From contig NZ_FRCA01000005.1 in NCBI RefSeq assembly GCF_900142755.1, positions 248,001 through 312,000 on the forward strand: DNA of 64,000 bases. The letters are read 5' to 3'. This stretch comes from Halomonas cupida. GTDB lineage: Bacteria; Pseudomonadota; Gammaproteobacteria; Pseudomonadales; Halomonadaceae. The notes below the pieces were generated by a model. That model saw nothing but the letters and a program-made list of their open reading frames with translations, ran no database searches and was not told where the DNA came from. Position 1 is the first letter of the stretch. The number at the start of each line of letters is the position of its first letter. Positions 48,346-59,940 of this stretch are shown one piece after another. The translations under genes and the position numbers were made by a program.

Positions 48346-48816
48346 TCAGAGCTCTTTGGCGAGTTTGTCGACCAGCGCAGAATGCTGCGTCTTGTCGATG
48401 GAGGACTCCAGAATCTGCTCGGCGCCCAGAATGGCAAGCTGTGACACCTGACCGCGAAGCTCTTCCTTCGCACGGGTCACTTCCTGCTCGATCTCGGTCT
48501 TGGCCTTGGCAATCATGCGCTCGCCTTCCAGGCGGGCGTCTTCACGTGCCTGCTCGAGCTTCTGGTTGGCCTGTTTCTGGGCCTGTTCCAGGATCTCGGC
48601 CGCTTCTTCCCGGCTCTTGCGCAGGGTTTCGCTGGCCTCTTGCTCGGCGACCTCAAGGTCACGCGCCGCACGGCTGGCAGCATCCAGACCATCGGCGATC
48701 TTCTTCTGACGTTCCTGCAGCGCTTGCATGACCGGCGGCCATATAAACTTCATGCAGAACCAGACGAAGAACGCAAAGGCGATAGCCTGGCCAACTAGGG
48801 TAAGGTTCAGGTTCAC
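48346..48816 (-). CDS. atpF: ATP synthase b subunit
   Basis: A 156-residue peripheral-stalk subunit: one N-terminal membrane helix ([20 protein letters not shown], 9-28) followed by a long charged, alanine-rich helix that forms the dimeric coiled coil. The start is GTG at 48816 with AGAGG about 8 nt upstream. The conserved [20 protein letters not shown] marks the membrane exit. Single b subunit, as in other gammaproteobacteria. Confidence 0.97.
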   Translation of the reverse strand: MNLNLTLVGQAIAFAFFVWFCMKFIWPPVMQALQERQKKIADGLDAASRAARDLEVAEQEASETLRKSREEAAEILEQAQKQANQKLEQAREDARLEGERMIAKAKTEIEQEVTRAKEELRGQVSQLAILGAEQILESSIDKTQHSALVDKLAKEL

Positions 48817-48881
48817 GCCAGCACCTCTCGCGTTAAGGGTTTGGGGTTAACGGTTCGACAGCTCCTGCGAGCGTCGCTCGA

Positions 48882-49151
<270 letters not shown>

Positions 49152-49202
49152 TTAATGGTTAAGGGTTAATGGGTTGGGTTTCAGGTTCAAACAGTGAAGC
49201 GG

Positions 49203-50078
<876 letters not shown>

Positions 50079-50507
50079 TCAGGTGTGCGACGGTTGCTTT
50101 ACCAGCCAGGGACCCAGCCAGTGCACAAACAGCGTCACCACATAAGCGCCAAAGAAAAAAGTTGGGTTTGAAGGAGGCACTGCGATGAACACCAGGGTGA
50201 ACAGCGCCGCCGTCAAACCGAACTTGCCTGCTTCTGCACGGTAAAAACCGTTGATGATGGCCCGCGAGTAACGAGCCCCCTGATAACGGAATACCCGCCA
50301 GGCGAAGAAGGCATTGGGGAGAAAGGCCACCAGACCACCGGTTGACGCCGAAGCGGCACCCGGGATACCGGAAAACCAGGCCCCCAGCAGACTCAGCAGT
50401 GCAACAACCGCCAATTGCGCAAGCAGCAGGCGCTGCACCTGGGGTCGTTGTATCCTGGCCGCCAAGGAAATCTCCCGCCGCGCCGCCTGGCGCGAAACTG
50501 TCGTCAT
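50079..50507 (-). CDS. atpI: ATP synthase subunit I
   Basis: About 142 residues with four hydrophobic segments, first gene of the atp operon. AtpI helps assemble the c-ring and is not part of the finished enzyme. The segment VAFLPNAFFAWRVFRYQGAR is the recognisable AtpI region. The ATG at 50507 is chosen; a GTG at 50525 in frame adds six residues. 12 nt separate it from atpB. The operon promoter should lie in 50508-50702, where the inverted repeat TATTAGC-aa-GCTAATA occurs (about 50648-50663). Confidence 0.85.
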   Translation of the reverse strand: MTTVSRQAARREISLAARIQRPQVQRLLLAQLAVVALLSLLGAWFSGIPGAASASTGGLVAFLPNAFFAWRVFRYQGARYSRAIINGFYRAEAGKFGLTAALFTLVFIAVPPSNPTFFFGAYVVTLFVHWLGPWLVKQPSHT

Positions 50508-50702
50508 CCACTGCCGACGTGACACACCACCGACAGACTCCGGCGCGATTATAGGGAAGCCCCCTTACACCTTCAACCGAAGTAGTAACGATTTGTCCGC
50601 ACTTTGGGCCTGCTTTCGACCAAATGTCGAGAAAAAACCACAATACTTATTAGCAAGCTAATAGGTTTACTGCGTTTCTTCAGCTCCCTCTCGCCCTACC
50701 GC

Positions 50703-51626
50703 TCAGCGAATGTGCTCGAGAATTCCATCCAACTCATCAAGGCTGGAGTATTGAATGGTTACCTTGCCCTTGCCCGCCTTGCCGTGCTGAATGCGCACAG
50801 GAGCTCCGAGCACATCAGCCAGTCGTGACTCCAGCCGCTCCACATCGCGATTTGGCTCGGGCTTGTCGGCTTTTGTCCGTGGGCTGGTCATCTGCTTGAC
50901 CAACGCCTCGGTGGCTCGCACGGTGAGATCCTTGTTGACCACCTCATGGGCCGCCTTGCGCTGCTTTGCCGCAGGCAGCGACAACAACGCGCGAGCATGG
51001 CCCATGTCGAGGTCGCCACGCTCGAGCAGGGTCAGGACTTCGGCATCCAGCGACAGCAGGCGCAACAGGTTGGTCACCTGGGCACGTGAACGGCCTACCG
51101 CATCTGCCACCTGCTGCTGGGTCAGCTCGAACTCCTCGAGCAGGCGCTTCAGTGCTATCGCCTCCTCCACCGGGTTGAGGTTCTCGCGCTGAATGTTCTC
51201 GATCAGCGCCAGTGCCAGTGCCACCTCGTCAGTGACCTCACGGATCACCGCCGGGATGACATCCAACTCGGCCAGTTGCGAAGCGCGCCAGCGACGCTCG
51301 CCGGCAATGATCTCGTAACGATCAGGACCAATCGGGCGCACCACGATGGGCTGCATAACGCCCTGAGCACGGATCGAGTCGGCGAGCTCCTCGAGAGCCT
51401 CGGGTTGAATATCGCGTCGCGGCTGATAACGGCCACGGGTCAACTGGCCCAATGGCAGGCGCTCGAGGCGCTCCTCGAAGACAGCCGGCTCAGCCGCATC
51501 GGCAGTGCCATCCACCGCGGCTTCCAGCGCCTCTCCGGAATCCGGCAGATCCAGGCTGTCACGGCGACGTGCACCGGCACCGATCAGCGCATCCAGTCCT
51601 CGACCCAGGGCGCGTTTACGCGTCAT
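50703..51626 (-). CDS. parB: Chromosome partitioning protein ParB
   Basis: A 307-residue DNA-binding CTPase that loads at parS sites near the origin. The N-terminus RALGRGLDALIGAG is the ParA-interacting patch. LPLGQLTRGRYQPRRDIQPE starts the ParB/Srx domain, and the box ERRWRASQLAELDVIPAVIR is conserved. The helix-turn-helix is LTQQQVADAVGRSRAQVTNL. The C-terminal dimer domain ends in LDELDGILEHIR. ATG at 51626 with GAGGG 7 nt upstream. I found no full parS (TGTTCCACGTGGAACA type) in the window. Confidence 0.97.
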   Translation of the reverse strand: MTRKRALGRGLDALIGAGARRRDSLDLPDSGEALEAAVDGTADAAEPAVFEERLERLPLGQLTRGRYQPRRDIQPEALEELADSIRAQGVMQPIVVRPIGPDRYEIIAGERRWRASQLAELDVIPAVIREVTDEVALALALIENIQRENLNPVEEAIALKRLLEEFELTQQQVADAVGRSRAQVTNLLRLLSLDAEVLTLLERGDLDMGHARALLSLPAAKQRKAAHEVVNKDLTVRATEALVKQMTSPRTKADKPEPNRDVERLESRLADVLGAPVRIQHGKAGKGKVTIQYSSLDELDGILEHIR

Positions 51627-51657
51627 CAACTATCCCTCACTCTTCTCGAATCTCATT

Positions 51658-51683
51658 CTAGAAACCCGGTTTTCGAAACCCCG
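51658..51683 (-). repeat. Leader repeat in front of parB
   Basis: On the minus strand GGTTTCGAAAACCGGGTTTC then TAGAA, imperfect palindromic units of the type seen upstream of uppP. It ends about 30 nt before the parB start codon. Confidence 0.45.
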
Positions 51684-51738
51684 GTACCACCGGTTGAATA
51701 CACTGCATCAACCAGGCCCGACACCAGCGGCCAGGCCG

Positions 51739-52509
51739 CTAGAGGGACAGACGGCGAATCAGTTCCTTGGCCAGTACGCGATGCGCCTGGCTACCCCGTG
51801 AGAAACGCGCGTACTTGGTCACCGGCAACCCATGGCTGGGAGCCTCGGCAACACGCACATTGCGGGGAATGGTGGTCTTGAGCAGGGCATCACCGAAATA
51901 GTCGCGCAATTGCTTGCTGACATCACGCGTCAGGCTATTGCGGGAATCGAACATGGTGCGCAGGATGCCGTAGATTTCCAGCGAAGGGTTCACGCTATCC
52001 TTGATCTGCTCGACGGTATCAAGCAGAGCCGAAAGGCCTTCCAGGGCGTAGAACTCGCATTGCAGGGGGATCAACACACCATCCGCGGCGGTCAGCGCAT
52101 TGACGGTCAACATGTTCAGTGACGGCGGGCAGTCAATCATGACCACGTCATATTCGCTGGCCACTTCGTCCAGCGCTCGGGCCAGGCTACGCTCGCGCCC
52201 CTCGCTGCGGTCGAGCAGTTCAACCTCGGCGGCGGTCAGATCACCATTGCCCGGCAACAGAGCATAGCCCGCCTCGGGGCAATCGAGAATCACCTCCACC
52301 GGACGCTTGTCGCCGAGGATGACATCGAGCACGCTGCCCTCGAGCTCATGCTTGTCGACACCACTGCCCATGGTGGCATGGCCCTGGGGGTCGAGGTCGA
52401 CCAGTAATACGCGACGATCCAGCGAAGCAAGGCTGGCGGCCAGGTTCACGGCGGAAGTGGTCTTGCCGACTCCACCCTTCTGGTTGGTCAAGGCGATGAT
52501 CTTGGTCAC
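51739..52509 (-). CDS. parA: Chromosome partitioning ATPase ParA
   Basis: A 256-residue Walker-type ATPase that moves ParB-bound origins apart and, with ParB, belongs to the Soj/ParA group. The start is GTG at 52509 with AAGGA about 8 nt upstream. The deviant Walker A is KGGVGKTT at 11-18 (NQKGGVGKTTSAVNLAASLA), with switch regions LLVDLDPQGHATMGSG and VMIDCPPSLNMLTVNAL. The gap to parB is 112 nt. Confidence 0.97.
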   Translation of the reverse strand: MTKIIALTNQKGGVGKTTSAVNLAASLASLDRRVLLVDLDPQGHATMGSGVDKHELEGSVLDVILGDKRPVEVILDCPEAGYALLPGNGDLTAAEVELLDRSEGRERSLARALDEVASEYDVVMIDCPPSLNMLTVNALTAADGVLIPLQCEFYALEGLSALLDTVEQIKDSVNPSLEIYGILRTMFDSRNSLTRDVSKQLRDYFGDALLKTTIPRNVRVAEAPSHGLPVTKYARFSRGSQAHRVLAKELIRRLSL

Positions 52510-52608
52510 GGCGACATCCTTGCTTGGGAAATCTCGTCTTGGAAAATCCAGGGCAGCTGATGAAGAGCCATACCCACTCCTCGGACTGGCCACGCCCCCT
52601 CAAAGAGG

Positions 52609-53277
52609 CTAGCGGGCGCTGGCGTCAGGTTCCAGCACAACCAGCTCACGCACGCCAGACTCGAAGGGTACCGGTAGCGTCAAACGGGCAACCTGATGCA
52701 CGTCGGCATCCAACTGGGCGAGCTCACCTTCCACCGCCGGCCCCTTCATCGCCAACCACTGGCCATCCTCGGCGATCAGCTCGCGGGTCAGGCCGATGAA
52801 ATCAGCGAGACTGGCAAAAGCTCTCGACACCACCTGGTCGAAACCTCCAGCGGGAGCAGAAAACTGCTCAACCCGTGCCTGGACCGGTGTGACGTTGCCC
52901 AGGCCCAGTTCCATCACCGCCTGACGCTGGAAGCGAACCTTCTTGCCGTTGCTGTCGAGCAGGGTCACATCCAGTTCCGGCGCCAGTATGGCCAACACCA
53001 GTCCCGGCAAGCCGGGGCCAGAGCCGACATCCAGCACTCTGGGGCCGCGGACATGTGGCAGCACTGCCGCACTATCGAGCAGGTGACGTGACACCATGTC
53101 GAGCGGATCCCTCACTGCGGTGAGGTTATAGGCCCGGTTCCACTTGTGCAACAAACTGACCAGGGCGGACAGGCGCTGCTGCTGTGTCTCGCTGGCAGTA
53201 ATGCCAAGCGCCTTGAGACCTTCCTCAAGTCGCTGATTGATCGCGTTATTCTGTGCTTCGGTCAAGACCGTTGTCAT
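52609..53277 (-). CDS. rsmG: 16S rRNA (guanine-N7) methyltransferase RsmG
   Basis: A 222-residue SAM-dependent enzyme that methylates G527 of 16S rRNA. Loss in other bacteria gives low-level streptomycin resistance. The SAM motif is [18 protein letters not shown], preceded by [23 protein letters not shown] overlaps the mnmG stop by 4 nt (ATGA), so translation is coupled. mnmG-rsmG-parA-parB is a widely conserved order near the origin. Confidence 0.97.
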   Translation of the reverse strand: MTTVLTEAQNNAINQRLEEGLKALGITASETQQQRLSALVSLLHKWNRAYNLTAVRDPLDMVSRHLLDSAAVLPHVRGPRVLDVGSGPGLPGLVLAILAPELDVTLLDSNGKKVRFQRQAVMELGLGNVTPVQARVEQFSAPAGGFDQVVSRAFASLADFIGLTRELIAEDGQWLAMKGPAVEGELAQLDADVHQVARLTLPVPFESGVRELVVLEPDASAR

Positions 53278-55169
53278 CCGCTGACTACCTGCTGTTTGTC
53301 CAGCATGCGACGTTTCTTGAGATGAATCAGTAGAATCGAGACGGCCGCAGGTGTCACGCCGGAGACACGTCCAGCCTGAGCCAGAGTCTGCGGGCGGGCC
53401 TCACTGAGCTTCTGGCGAATCTCGTGAGACAGCCCCTCGATACGCTGGTAATCCAGGTCTTCCGGCAGAGGCGTTGCCTCATGGCGCTTGAGCTTGTCGA
53501 TCTCATCCTGCTGACGATCGATGTAGCCCTGATACTTGGCCTGGATCTGGACCTGTTCGGCAACCGACTCATCATTGATCGCGTCACCCTTGAGTCCCGC
53601 CACGTCGGCATAGCCGAGCTCGGGGCGCTTGAGCAGGTCCATCAGGCTGTACTCACGAGCCAGTGGCTTGCCGGTGATGGCCTCGACACTGGCGGCAGCT
53701 TCCGTGCCGGGTTGTACCCAACTGGCCTTGAGCCGCGCGTTTTCCTGCTCCACTGCCTCACGCTTGGCACTGAAACGCGACCAGCGCAGGTCTTCGATCA
53801 ACCCCAGCTCACGGCCACGCTCGGTCAGACGCATGTCGGCGTTGTCCTCGCGCAGTAACAGGCGATATTCGGCACGTGAGGTGAACATGCGATAAGGCTC
53901 ACGCGTTCCCAGGGTAATCAAGTCATCGACCAGCACGCCCAGGTAGGCCTCATCACGCCGGGGGCACCAGGCCTCCTGACCACGTGCGCGAAGCGCCGCA
54001 TTGAGTCCTGCCAGCAGCCCCTGGGCACCCGCTTCCTCGTAGCCGGTGGTGCCGTTGATCTGGCCCGCGAAAAACAGGTTGTGGATAAACCGGGTTTCCA
54101 GAGAGTGCCTGAGATCACGCGGATCAAAGAAATCATATTCGATGGCATAACCTGGACGCGTGATGTGGGCGTTCTCCAACCCTTCCATCGAACGTACCAC
54201 CTGCAGCTGCACGTCAAAGGGCAGCGAGGTCGAAATACCATTTGGGTATAGCTCGTGAGTGTCGAGGCCTTCGGGCTCGATGAACACCTGATGGCTCGAC
54301 TTGTCGGCAAAGCGATGCACCTTGTCCTCGATGGACGGGCAGTAACGCGGGCCGACCCCCTCGATGACACCGGAAAACATCGGTGACCGATCGAGGTTGG
54401 CGAAGATGATCTCGTGACTACGCTCATTGGTATGCGCGATATGGCAACTCACCTGACGGGGGTGCATATCACGTGAGCCCAGGTAGGACATTACCGGTGT
54501 TGGTGTATCACCGGGTTGCTCCTCGAGGCGGGAAAAATCCACGCTCCGGGCATCGATACGCGGTGGCGTCCCGGTCTTCAGCCGATCCACGCGGAATGGC
54601 AGAGCACGCAGGCGTTCGGCAAGTGCATTGGAGGGAGGGTCTCCAGCCCGCCCGCCGCGGCTCTTTTCGAGACCAATATGAATTACCCCGCCGAGGAAAG
54701 TACCGGTACACAACACCACGGTTTCCGCCAGAAAGCGTACTCCGGTTTCCGTCACTACGCCGCGAACCGTGTCCTGATCAACGATCAGATCCCCGGCAGC
54801 CTGTTGGAAAATGGTCAGGTTGGTCTGGTTTTCCAGCATCGAGCGGATTGCCGCCTTGTAGCGGACACGGTCGGCCTGAGCACGTGTGGCACGTACCGCA
54901 GGGCCCTTGCGTGCATTGAGCACGCGAAACTGGATGCCACCCAGGTCTGTCGCCAGACCCATGGCACCGCCCAGGGCGTCGATTTCCTTGACCAGATGAC
55001 TCTTGCCGATCCCACCGATGGCGGGATTGCAGGACATCTGTCCCAGGGTCTCGATGTTGTGTGTCAGCAGCAGGGTTTGGCAACCCATTCGGGCAGAGGC
55101 CAGAGCAGCTTCCGTTCCGGCATGGCCACCGCCGATGACGATGACGTCAAAGCGGTCGGGATACTCCAA
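53274..55169 (-). CDS. mnmG: tRNA uridine-5-carboxymethylaminomethyl modification enzyme MnmG (GidA)
   Basis: A 631-residue FAD enzyme that, with MnmE, modifies U34 of certain tRNAs. The FAD motif GGGHAG is at 13-18 ([16 protein letters not shown]). [20 protein letters not shown] and [15 protein letters not shown] are conserved, and the C-terminal helical domain ends with [20 protein letters not shown]. The start is TTG at 55169 with GAGG and good spacing. mnmE is not beside it; the AT-rich candidate origin stands upstream instead. Confidence 0.97.
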   Translation of the reverse strand: MEYPDRFDVIVIGGGHAGTEAALASARMGCQTLLLTHNIETLGQMSCNPAIGGIGKSHLVKEIDALGGAMGLATDLGGIQFRVLNARKGPAVRATRAQADRVRYKAAIRSMLENQTNLTIFQQAAGDLIVDQDTVRGVVTETGVRFLAETVVLCTGTFLGGVIHIGLEKSRGGRAGDPPSNALAERLRALPFRVDRLKTGTPPRIDARSVDFSRLEEQPGDTPTPVMSYLGSRDMHPRQVSCHIAHTNERSHEIIFANLDRSPMFSGVIEGVGPRYCPSIEDKVHRFADKSSHQVFIEPEGLDTHELYPNGISTSLPFDVQLQVVRSMEGLENAHITRPGYAIEYDFFDPRDLRHSLETRFIHNLFFAGQINGTTGYEEAGAQGLLAGLNAALRARGQEAWCPRRDEAYLGVLVDDLITLGTREPYRMFTSRAEYRLLLREDNADMRLTERGRELGLIEDLRWSRFSAKREAVEQENARLKASWVQPGTEAAASVEAITGKPLAREYSLMDLLKRPELGYADVAGLKGDAINDESVAEQVQIQAKYQGYIDRQQDEIDKLKRHEATPLPEDLDYQRIEGLSHEIRQKLSEARPQTLAQAGRVSGVTPAAVSILLIHLKKRRMLDKQQVVSG

Positions 55170-55249
55170 GGTTCACCTCGTTTTGGCGGTCAATCGCCAG
55201 CGTGGAAAAAGTGTCGAGTGAAAACGGTCTTGAAAACAAGCCCGCCAGT

Positions 55250-55649
55250 ATAACGCCCCTGTGGGTAAACGTCAGGGTTTTCCACATAGGGTTCAGCAGA
55301 GGTCCCGCTTCTGGTCTTTCTTTATAAAAAGAATAAGTAAATAAAGAGAAGTTCTGTAATGGTAGTAACTACTGGTGTGGGTAATTTCTGTGGATAAGTT
55401 ATTTTAATCTTTTAAAATCAATTTCTTGTTGAGTTAATAAAAGTTTGGAAAGCAGGCTTGCGAGTTGCGTATGAGTTGTCTGCAGCCTGTGGATGAAATG
55501 CCGGATTGCCCACAGGCAGAATCCTCCACTCGTTATCCACCGATCTCACGAACACTTGTCACCGCGATGGTGAACAACCCAGTAGAATCGCCAGGAGTCC
55601 CGTATCCTCCGACTATCGAGGCAATCATCATTTTTTTTATCCACAGGTG
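55250..55649. other. Candidate chromosomal replication origin (oriC)
   Basis: A gene-free, AT-rich spacer between mnmG and an unrelated ABC operon. Two perfect DnaA boxes TTATCCACA are seen (55389-55397 reverse, 55637-55645 forward), plus near-matches with one or two differences at 55260, 55278, 55376, 55488, 55506 and 55533. The stretch 55321-55450 is very rich in A and T and could be the unwinding element. The position beside mnmG-rsmG-parAB, and genes on the left running away from it, agree with an origin. Confidence 0.65.
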
Positions 55650-55683
55650 AAAAAAAGGCCTGTTGAGAAGCTCAACAGGCCTT
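55650..55683 (-). terminator. Rho-independent terminator of the amino-acid ABC operon
   Basis: A perfect 13-bp stem AAGGCCTGTTGAG-aag-CTCAACAGGCCTT (55655-55683). On the minus strand a T-run (complement of A at 55650-55656) follows. It ends transcripts from the ABC genes before they enter the candidate origin. Confidence 0.9.
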
Positions 55684-55715
55684 GCTTGAGAAAATCCGGG
55701 GTTGGTGAAGCGTGA

Positions 55716-56513
55716 TCAGTGCTTGAGGACGCGTGCCAGAAAGTTCTGTGTGCGCTCGTTGCGAGGGTTATCGAACACCTCTTCGGGAGCGCCCTGTTCG
55801 ACGATCTCACCTTGATGGATGTAGATCACTCGGTCGGCCACTTCGCGGGCGAAGCCCATCTCGTGAGTGACGATGATCATGGTCATGCCTTCCCTCGCCA
55901 ACTCGCGCATGGCATCAAGGACCTCGCCGATCATCTCGGGATCCAGCGCCGAGGTGGGCTCGTCGAACAGCATCAATCGAGGTTCCATGGCCAGAGCGCG
56001 TGCCAGTGCCACACGCTGCTGTTGACCGCCGGAGAGCTGGGATGGGTACTTGTCGGCCTGGTCACGAATACCGACGCGATCCAGCAGGCGCTCAGCAGTG
56101 GCGATGGCATCCGACTGCGGGACACCACGTACTTTCATTGGTGCCAGAGTAACGTTGTCGCGCACGCAGAGGTGCGGAAAGAGGTTGAACTGCTGGAAGA
56201 CCATGCCCACCTCAGTGCGGATGGTCTGGAGGGCACGAGAGGCCTTGCCATGGGGCAGTAGGTCGTGGCTATCGACTCGCAGCTCACCGCTCTGGAATTC
56301 CTCCAGCCCATTGATGCAGCGAATCATGGTCGATTTTCCGGAGCCGCTGGCACCGATGACCACTACAACTTCGCCCTGGGAGACCTCGAGGTCGATATTG
56401 TTGAGCACATGCAGGCTGCCGAAGTGCTTGTTCAGGCCATGCATTCGTACGATGGGCTCGTCAGCCTGCTGTGCGCTCTTGTCGAGATTGATGTCGTTCA
56501 TATCCATTTCCAT
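55716..56513 (-). CDS. Amino-acid ABC transporter ATP-binding protein (GlnQ-type)
   Basis: A 265-residue ATPase of the polar amino acid uptake family. Walker A is GASGSGKST, with [20 protein letters not shown], signature LSGGQQQR, Walker [17 protein letters not shown] and the H-loop [10 protein letters not shown]. The start is uncertain: methionines at 1, 3 and 5 of the reading, with 56501 also likely. It follows the permease gene by 21 nt and completes a three-gene importer. Confidence 0.92.
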   Translation of the reverse strand: MEMDMNDINLDKSAQQADEPIVRMHGLNKHFGSLHVLNNIDLEVSQGEVVVVIGASGSGKSTMIRCINGLEEFQSGELRVDSHDLLPHGKASRALQTIRTEVGMVFQQFNLFPHLCVRDNVTLAPMKVRGVPQSDAIATAERLLDRVGIRDQADKYPSQLSGGQQQRVALARALAMEPRLMLFDEPTSALDPEMIGEVLDAMRELAREGMTMIIVTHEMGFAREVADRVIYIHQGEIVEQGAPEEVFDNPRNERTQNFLARVLKH

Positions 56514-56534
56514 GAAGTATCAGCACACAGCGGG

Positions 56535-57206
56535 TTATTCACCCACGAGGCCCTTGCGTTCGAGCATGCGCAGCGCAAGGGACAGGGAGAGCGTGATGGC
56601 CAGGTAGAGCAGCGCCACCATCAGGTAGACCTCGAGGGCCGTGAAGGTTGTGGCGATATAGATCTGTCCCTGGCGTACCAGCTCTCCCACGCCGATCACA
56701 GCGAACAGTGAGGTGTCCTTGATGCTGATGATGCCCTGGTTGCCGAGAGGAGGAATCATGCGGCGGAAGGCCTGCGGCCAGATCACATGACGAAAGGTCT
56801 GTTGCCGCGACAGACCGAGAGACAGGCCTGCCTCTCGCTGGCCGCGGGCAACGGACTGCACGGCGCCACGCACGATTTCGGAAATGTAGGCCCCGGAGTT
56901 GACAGCGATGGCTGCGATACCGGCGGTCAGTGCATTGATGGGCCCACCAATGATCTGCGGCAGGCCATAGAAGATGAACAGCACCTGCACGAGTACCGGA
57001 GTGCCGCGAAAGACCTCGATATAGACAATGGCGGGAATGCGCAGCCATACCTGAGGTGCGATACGCAACAGGCCGAAGATGATGCCGATGACCAGTCCGA
57101 TGGCAAGGCCACCGAAGGAGATCAACAGCGTCCAGGGTATGCCGGTCAGCAGCTGCGGGATGGAAGCCAGAGCCGCCGACCAGTCAAAAGTGAAATCAAC
57201 GTTCAC
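56535..57206 (-). CDS. Amino-acid ABC transporter permease (GlnP/HisM-type)
   Basis: A 223-residue inner-membrane permease with five or so hydrophobic segments. The family motif VYIEVFRGTPVLVQVLFIFY and the EAA loop GQREAGLSLGLSRQQTFRHV are intact. GTG start at 57206 with GGAGA upstream. As only one permease is present, it probably works as a homodimer. 174 nt separate it from the binding-protein gene, a common place for differential mRNA processing. Confidence 0.92.
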   Translation of the reverse strand: MNVDFTFDWSAALASIPQLLTGIPWTLLISFGGLAIGLVIGIIFGLLRIAPQVWLRIPAIVYIEVFRGTPVLVQVLFIFYGLPQIIGGPINALTAGIAAIAVNSGAYISEIVRGAVQSVARGQREAGLSLGLSRQQTFRHVIWPQAFRRMIPPLGNQGIISIKDTSLFAVIGVGELVRQGQIYIATTFTALEVYLMVALLYLAITLSLSLALRMLERKGLVGE

Positions 57207-57380
57207 GAAGGAGTCTCCGCGATTGGCGGAAGCACTGACACATCATCCCATGAGCACCGTGACGATGGTCAGGAAACAGCAGCGGAGTCAGCAGGCTGAT
57301 GATCAGCGCTTCTTTATATTATGGATGGAAATGACGCTGACGGAGTCAGGCTTGACCCCGCCAGCATCAGCGAATGGGGC

Positions 57381-58133
57381 TTATTCGCTGGCCGAGCCAA
57401 ACCATTTGGTATGGATCTCGTCGTAGGTGCCATCTTCCTTCATGGCGGCAAGAGCCTCATTGACCGGCTCGACCCACTCACTGCCCTTGACCAGGACAAT
57501 GCCATACTGCTGACCTTCATACAGAGGGCCGACCACCTTGACCCGACCTTCGCCACGCGTCTGGGAGAAGTAACCGACATTGGGGGCATCATAGAAGGCG
57601 GCATCGACACTGCCTCCGAGCAGTGCCATATACATGTCACTGGTGCCCGGATAGGGGGTTATCTCGGCTTGATCTCCGAGATTTTCCTGCAGGAAGTCAT
57701 AGCTGGTGGACCCGATCTTGGTACCGATGCGCATACCGGCCAGATCCTCGACTCCATCGACGCCCTCCTGATCGGCGCTTACCAGGACCTTCAGACCGCT
57801 GTCGTAGTAGGGATCCGAGAAGTCGACGATCTGCGCACGTTCGTCGGTAATGGTGACGCCGGCGATGGCGATATCGACGTTGCCGGTCTGTACGGCCGGG
57901 ATGATGCCATTGAAGTCCATGGTGCGCAGTTCATAGTCGAAACCGGCACGCTCGGCGACTTCCTTGATGATGTCCATGTCGAAACCGATCATCTCGCCGG
58001 ACTCCTGATCCAGCATCTCGAAGGGCACAAAACTCGGGTCGGTGGCGACGGTCAGAGTTTCTGCCTGGGCCTGGCTGGCTCCAGTCAGGGCCATGGCAGT
58101 GAGCAGCGCGGCAGACGTAAAGACTGATTTCAT
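57381..58133 (-). CDS. Periplasmic amino-acid-binding protein (GlnH-like)
   Basis: A 250-residue secreted protein. The start at 58133 has GGGGATAACC upstream and opens a signal peptide ([20 protein letters not shown], cleavage after AQA). The mature part begins [20 protein letters not shown] and contains the family-3 binding signature [16 protein letters not shown], then [19 protein letters not shown] with the ligand-contacting arginine. The size and form are those of glutamine or polar amino acid binders. The exact ligand is not readable. Confidence 0.9.
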   Translation of the reverse strand: MKSVFTSAALLTAMALTGASQAQAETLTVATDPSFVPFEMLDQESGEMIGFDMDIIKEVAERAGFDYELRTMDFNGIIPAVQTGNVDIAIAGVTITDERAQIVDFSDPYYDSGLKVLVSADQEGVDGVEDLAGMRIGTKIGSTSYDFLQENLGDQAEITPYPGTSDMYMALLGGSVDAAFYDAPNVGYFSQTRGEGRVKVVGPLYEGQQYGIVLVKGSEWVEPVNEALAAMKEDGTYDEIHTKWFGSASE

Positions 58134-58345
58134 GGTTATCCCCAGAAAGAAATTATTGTTCAAACCCTCATTTACCTTGGCCAGGCAAGAGGAAGGGGTC
58201 AAGGGACACCGAGGGGGACCCTGTCAACGCACCAGATCGGCACAGTGACGGTATTGGCGCTGGTCGAGAGCTAAAGTTGACCCTTTTGGTGGGGATTGTG
58301 GATAATGTGTCATTGCATGACATTCACCGATTGCGGGAGCTCGCC

Positions 58346-58699
58346 ATGAGCGGAGCCGAATCCTTTGTACCTACCCCTCTACTGCTGTCCGATAATGCCC
58401 AGCGTCGCTTGCGCGCGCTCAAGGCAGAGGAAGAAGCAGAGCGTATTGCCCTGCGGGTCTATGTGACCGGCGGCGGTTGCTCGGGGTTTCAGTACGGCTT
58501 CGATGTGGCCAACGGCATCAATGACGATGACACCGAGATTCCCTTTGGTGATGTCTCGCTGATCGTCGATCCATTGTCCTGGCAGTACCTGGTGGGTTCC
58601 ACCATCGACTATGAGGAAGGTCTGGCCGGCGCACGTTTTCTGGTACAGAACCCCAACGCCACCACTACCTGCGGGTGTGGCGCGTCCTTTATGGTCTGA
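58346..58699 (+). CDS. erpA: Iron-sulfur cluster insertion protein ErpA
   Basis: A 117-residue A-type Fe-S carrier. Cluster ligands are Cys45 ([11 protein letters not shown]), Cys109 and Cys111 (TTCGCGASF). The start at 58346 follows GGGAG. It delivers clusters to proteins such as those of isoprenoid synthesis. Position next to argC on the opposite strand is the Pseudomonas order. A perfect DnaA box (58297-58305) lies in the upstream spacer. Confidence 0.94.
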   Translation: MSGAESFVPTPLLLSDNAQRRLRALKAEEEAERIALRVYVTGGGCSGFQYGFDVANGINDDDTEIPFGDVSLIVDPLSWQYLVGSTIDYEEGLAGARFLVQNPNATTTCGCGASFMV

Positions 58700-58779
58700 G
58701 TCCGGCTGGCGACAAGCCATTGCCCATCGCAGGGGTCATTCGGCTGCCTGTATCTCGAGTTCTGGTTCCCGAGTTCAGC

Positions 58780-58817
58780 TTGTCCACAGCCCGTCGTCAG
58801 TGACAGGCTGTGGATAA
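58780..58817. other. Inverted pair of DnaA-box-like sequences between erpA and argC
   Basis: TTGTCCACAGCC (58780-58791) and GGCTGTGGATAA (58806-58817) form a near-perfect 12-bp inverted repeat. The right half contains a perfect DnaA box, the left differs by one base. It may simply be the shared terminator hairpin of the convergent erpA and argC genes. Confidence 0.5.
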
Positions 58818-58854
58818 TTCATGGTTGGGGATCTGAAGCTTCAATGCATCCGCT

Positions 58855-59889
58855 TCAAGGCATGATCGCCGGGGCGTCGAGGCCGTCGGTCTCATTGAAT
58901 CCGAACATCAGATTGAGGTTGTGGATGGCCTGACCGGAAGCCCCCTTGACCAGATTGTCGATCACCGCCAGTACCACCACGGTATCGCCATTGCCGGGGC
59001 GATGCACCGCGATGCGGCACATGTTGGCCCCCTTGACGCTACGGGTTTCCGGATGGCTGCCCGGCGGCATGACGTCGACAAAGGGCTCATCCCGGTAGCG
59101 TTCCTCGAACAGTCGCTGGAGATCGCCGGCATCGGCGGTAAGGCGACCATAGAGCGTGGCATGGATGCCGCGGATCATCGGGATCAGGTGAGGAACAAAG
59201 GTCAGGTCAACCTCGCCTCCTGCGGCGTCCGTCAGGCCCTGGCGAATCTCGGGCAGGTGGCGATGGCCACTGGCGCCATAGGCCTTGAGTGACTCACTGG
59301 CTTCGGCCAGCAGTGATGGCACCTTGGCACCACGGCCCGCACCGGTAACGCCGGACTTGCAGTCGGCAATCAGATGATCGGGGTCGATCAGGCCAGCTTC
59401 GAGCAGTGGCAGAAAGCCGAGCTGCACGGCGGTGGGGTAGCAGCCGGGAACGGCAATCAGGCGCGACTGGCGAATTTTCTCGCGCTGCACTTCCGGTAGA
59501 CCATAGACGGCTTCGTCGAGCAGTTCGACCGCACCATGGGGCTGGCCGTACCAATCGGCCCAGATGCCGGCATCACGCAGTCGGAAGTCCGCCGATAGGT
59601 CGATGACACGAGTGCCGCGTTCCAGCAGGTCGCCGGCCAGGGCATGGGCGACGCCATGAGGGGTGGCGAAGAACACGGCATCACAGTTACCGAGTCGTTC
59701 CGGGTCGGGTTCGGAAAAGCGCAGCTCGTCGTAGTGTCCTCGCAGGTTGGGGTACAGCTCGCTGACACCCAGACCAGCCTCACTTCGCGAGGTGATGGCT
59801 TCCACCTCGACATGTGGATGACGTGCCAGCAGTCTGAGCAGTTCGACACCGGTGTAACCCGTGCCGCCAACGATTCCAACCTTGATCAC
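58855..59889 (-). CDS. argC: N-acetyl-gamma-glutamyl-phosphate reductase ArgC
   Basis: A 344-residue NADPH-dependent enzyme, third step of arginine synthesis. GTG start at 59889 with GGGGAG 7 nt upstream gives [20 protein letters not shown], the NADP-binding strand. The catalytic cysteine is in [18 protein letters not shown]. The substrate histidine region is [10 protein letters not shown]. The length is normal. Single gene, convergent with erpA. Confidence 0.97.
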   Translation of the reverse strand: MIKVGIVGGTGYTGVELLRLLARHPHVEVEAITSRSEAGLGVSELYPNLRGHYDELRFSEPDPERLGNCDAVFFATPHGVAHALAGDLLERGTRVIDLSADFRLRDAGIWADWYGQPHGAVELLDEAVYGLPEVQREKIRQSRLIAVPGCYPTAVQLGFLPLLEAGLIDPDHLIADCKSGVTGAGRGAKVPSLLAEASESLKAYGASGHRHLPEIRQGLTDAAGGEVDLTFVPHLIPMIRGIHATLYGRLTADAGDLQRLFEERYRDEPFVDVMPPGSHPETRSVKGANMCRIAVHRPGNGDTVVVLAVIDNLVKGASGQAIHNLNLMFGFNETDGLDAPAIMP

Positions 59890-59901
59890 GAGACACTCCC
59901 C

Positions 59902-59940
59902 TGAAAACCTTCTTGATAAAGCCGGTCTTGAAAGACCGGC
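59902..59940 (-). repeat. Leader repeat and hairpin in front of argC
   Basis: GCCGGTCTT-ga-AAGACCGGC is a perfect palindrome (59921-59940). On the minus strand GGTCTTTCAAGACCGGCTTT is followed by ATCAAGAAGGTTTTC, again units of the type seen before uppP, parB, parA and mnmG. It ends 13 nt before the argC start codon. Confidence 0.5.

Noticed and set aside
50508..55715. A parS site near parAB
   Set aside because: I looked for TGTTCCACGTGGAACA-like palindromes; only isolated CACGTG cores within genes were seen, none with proper flanks.
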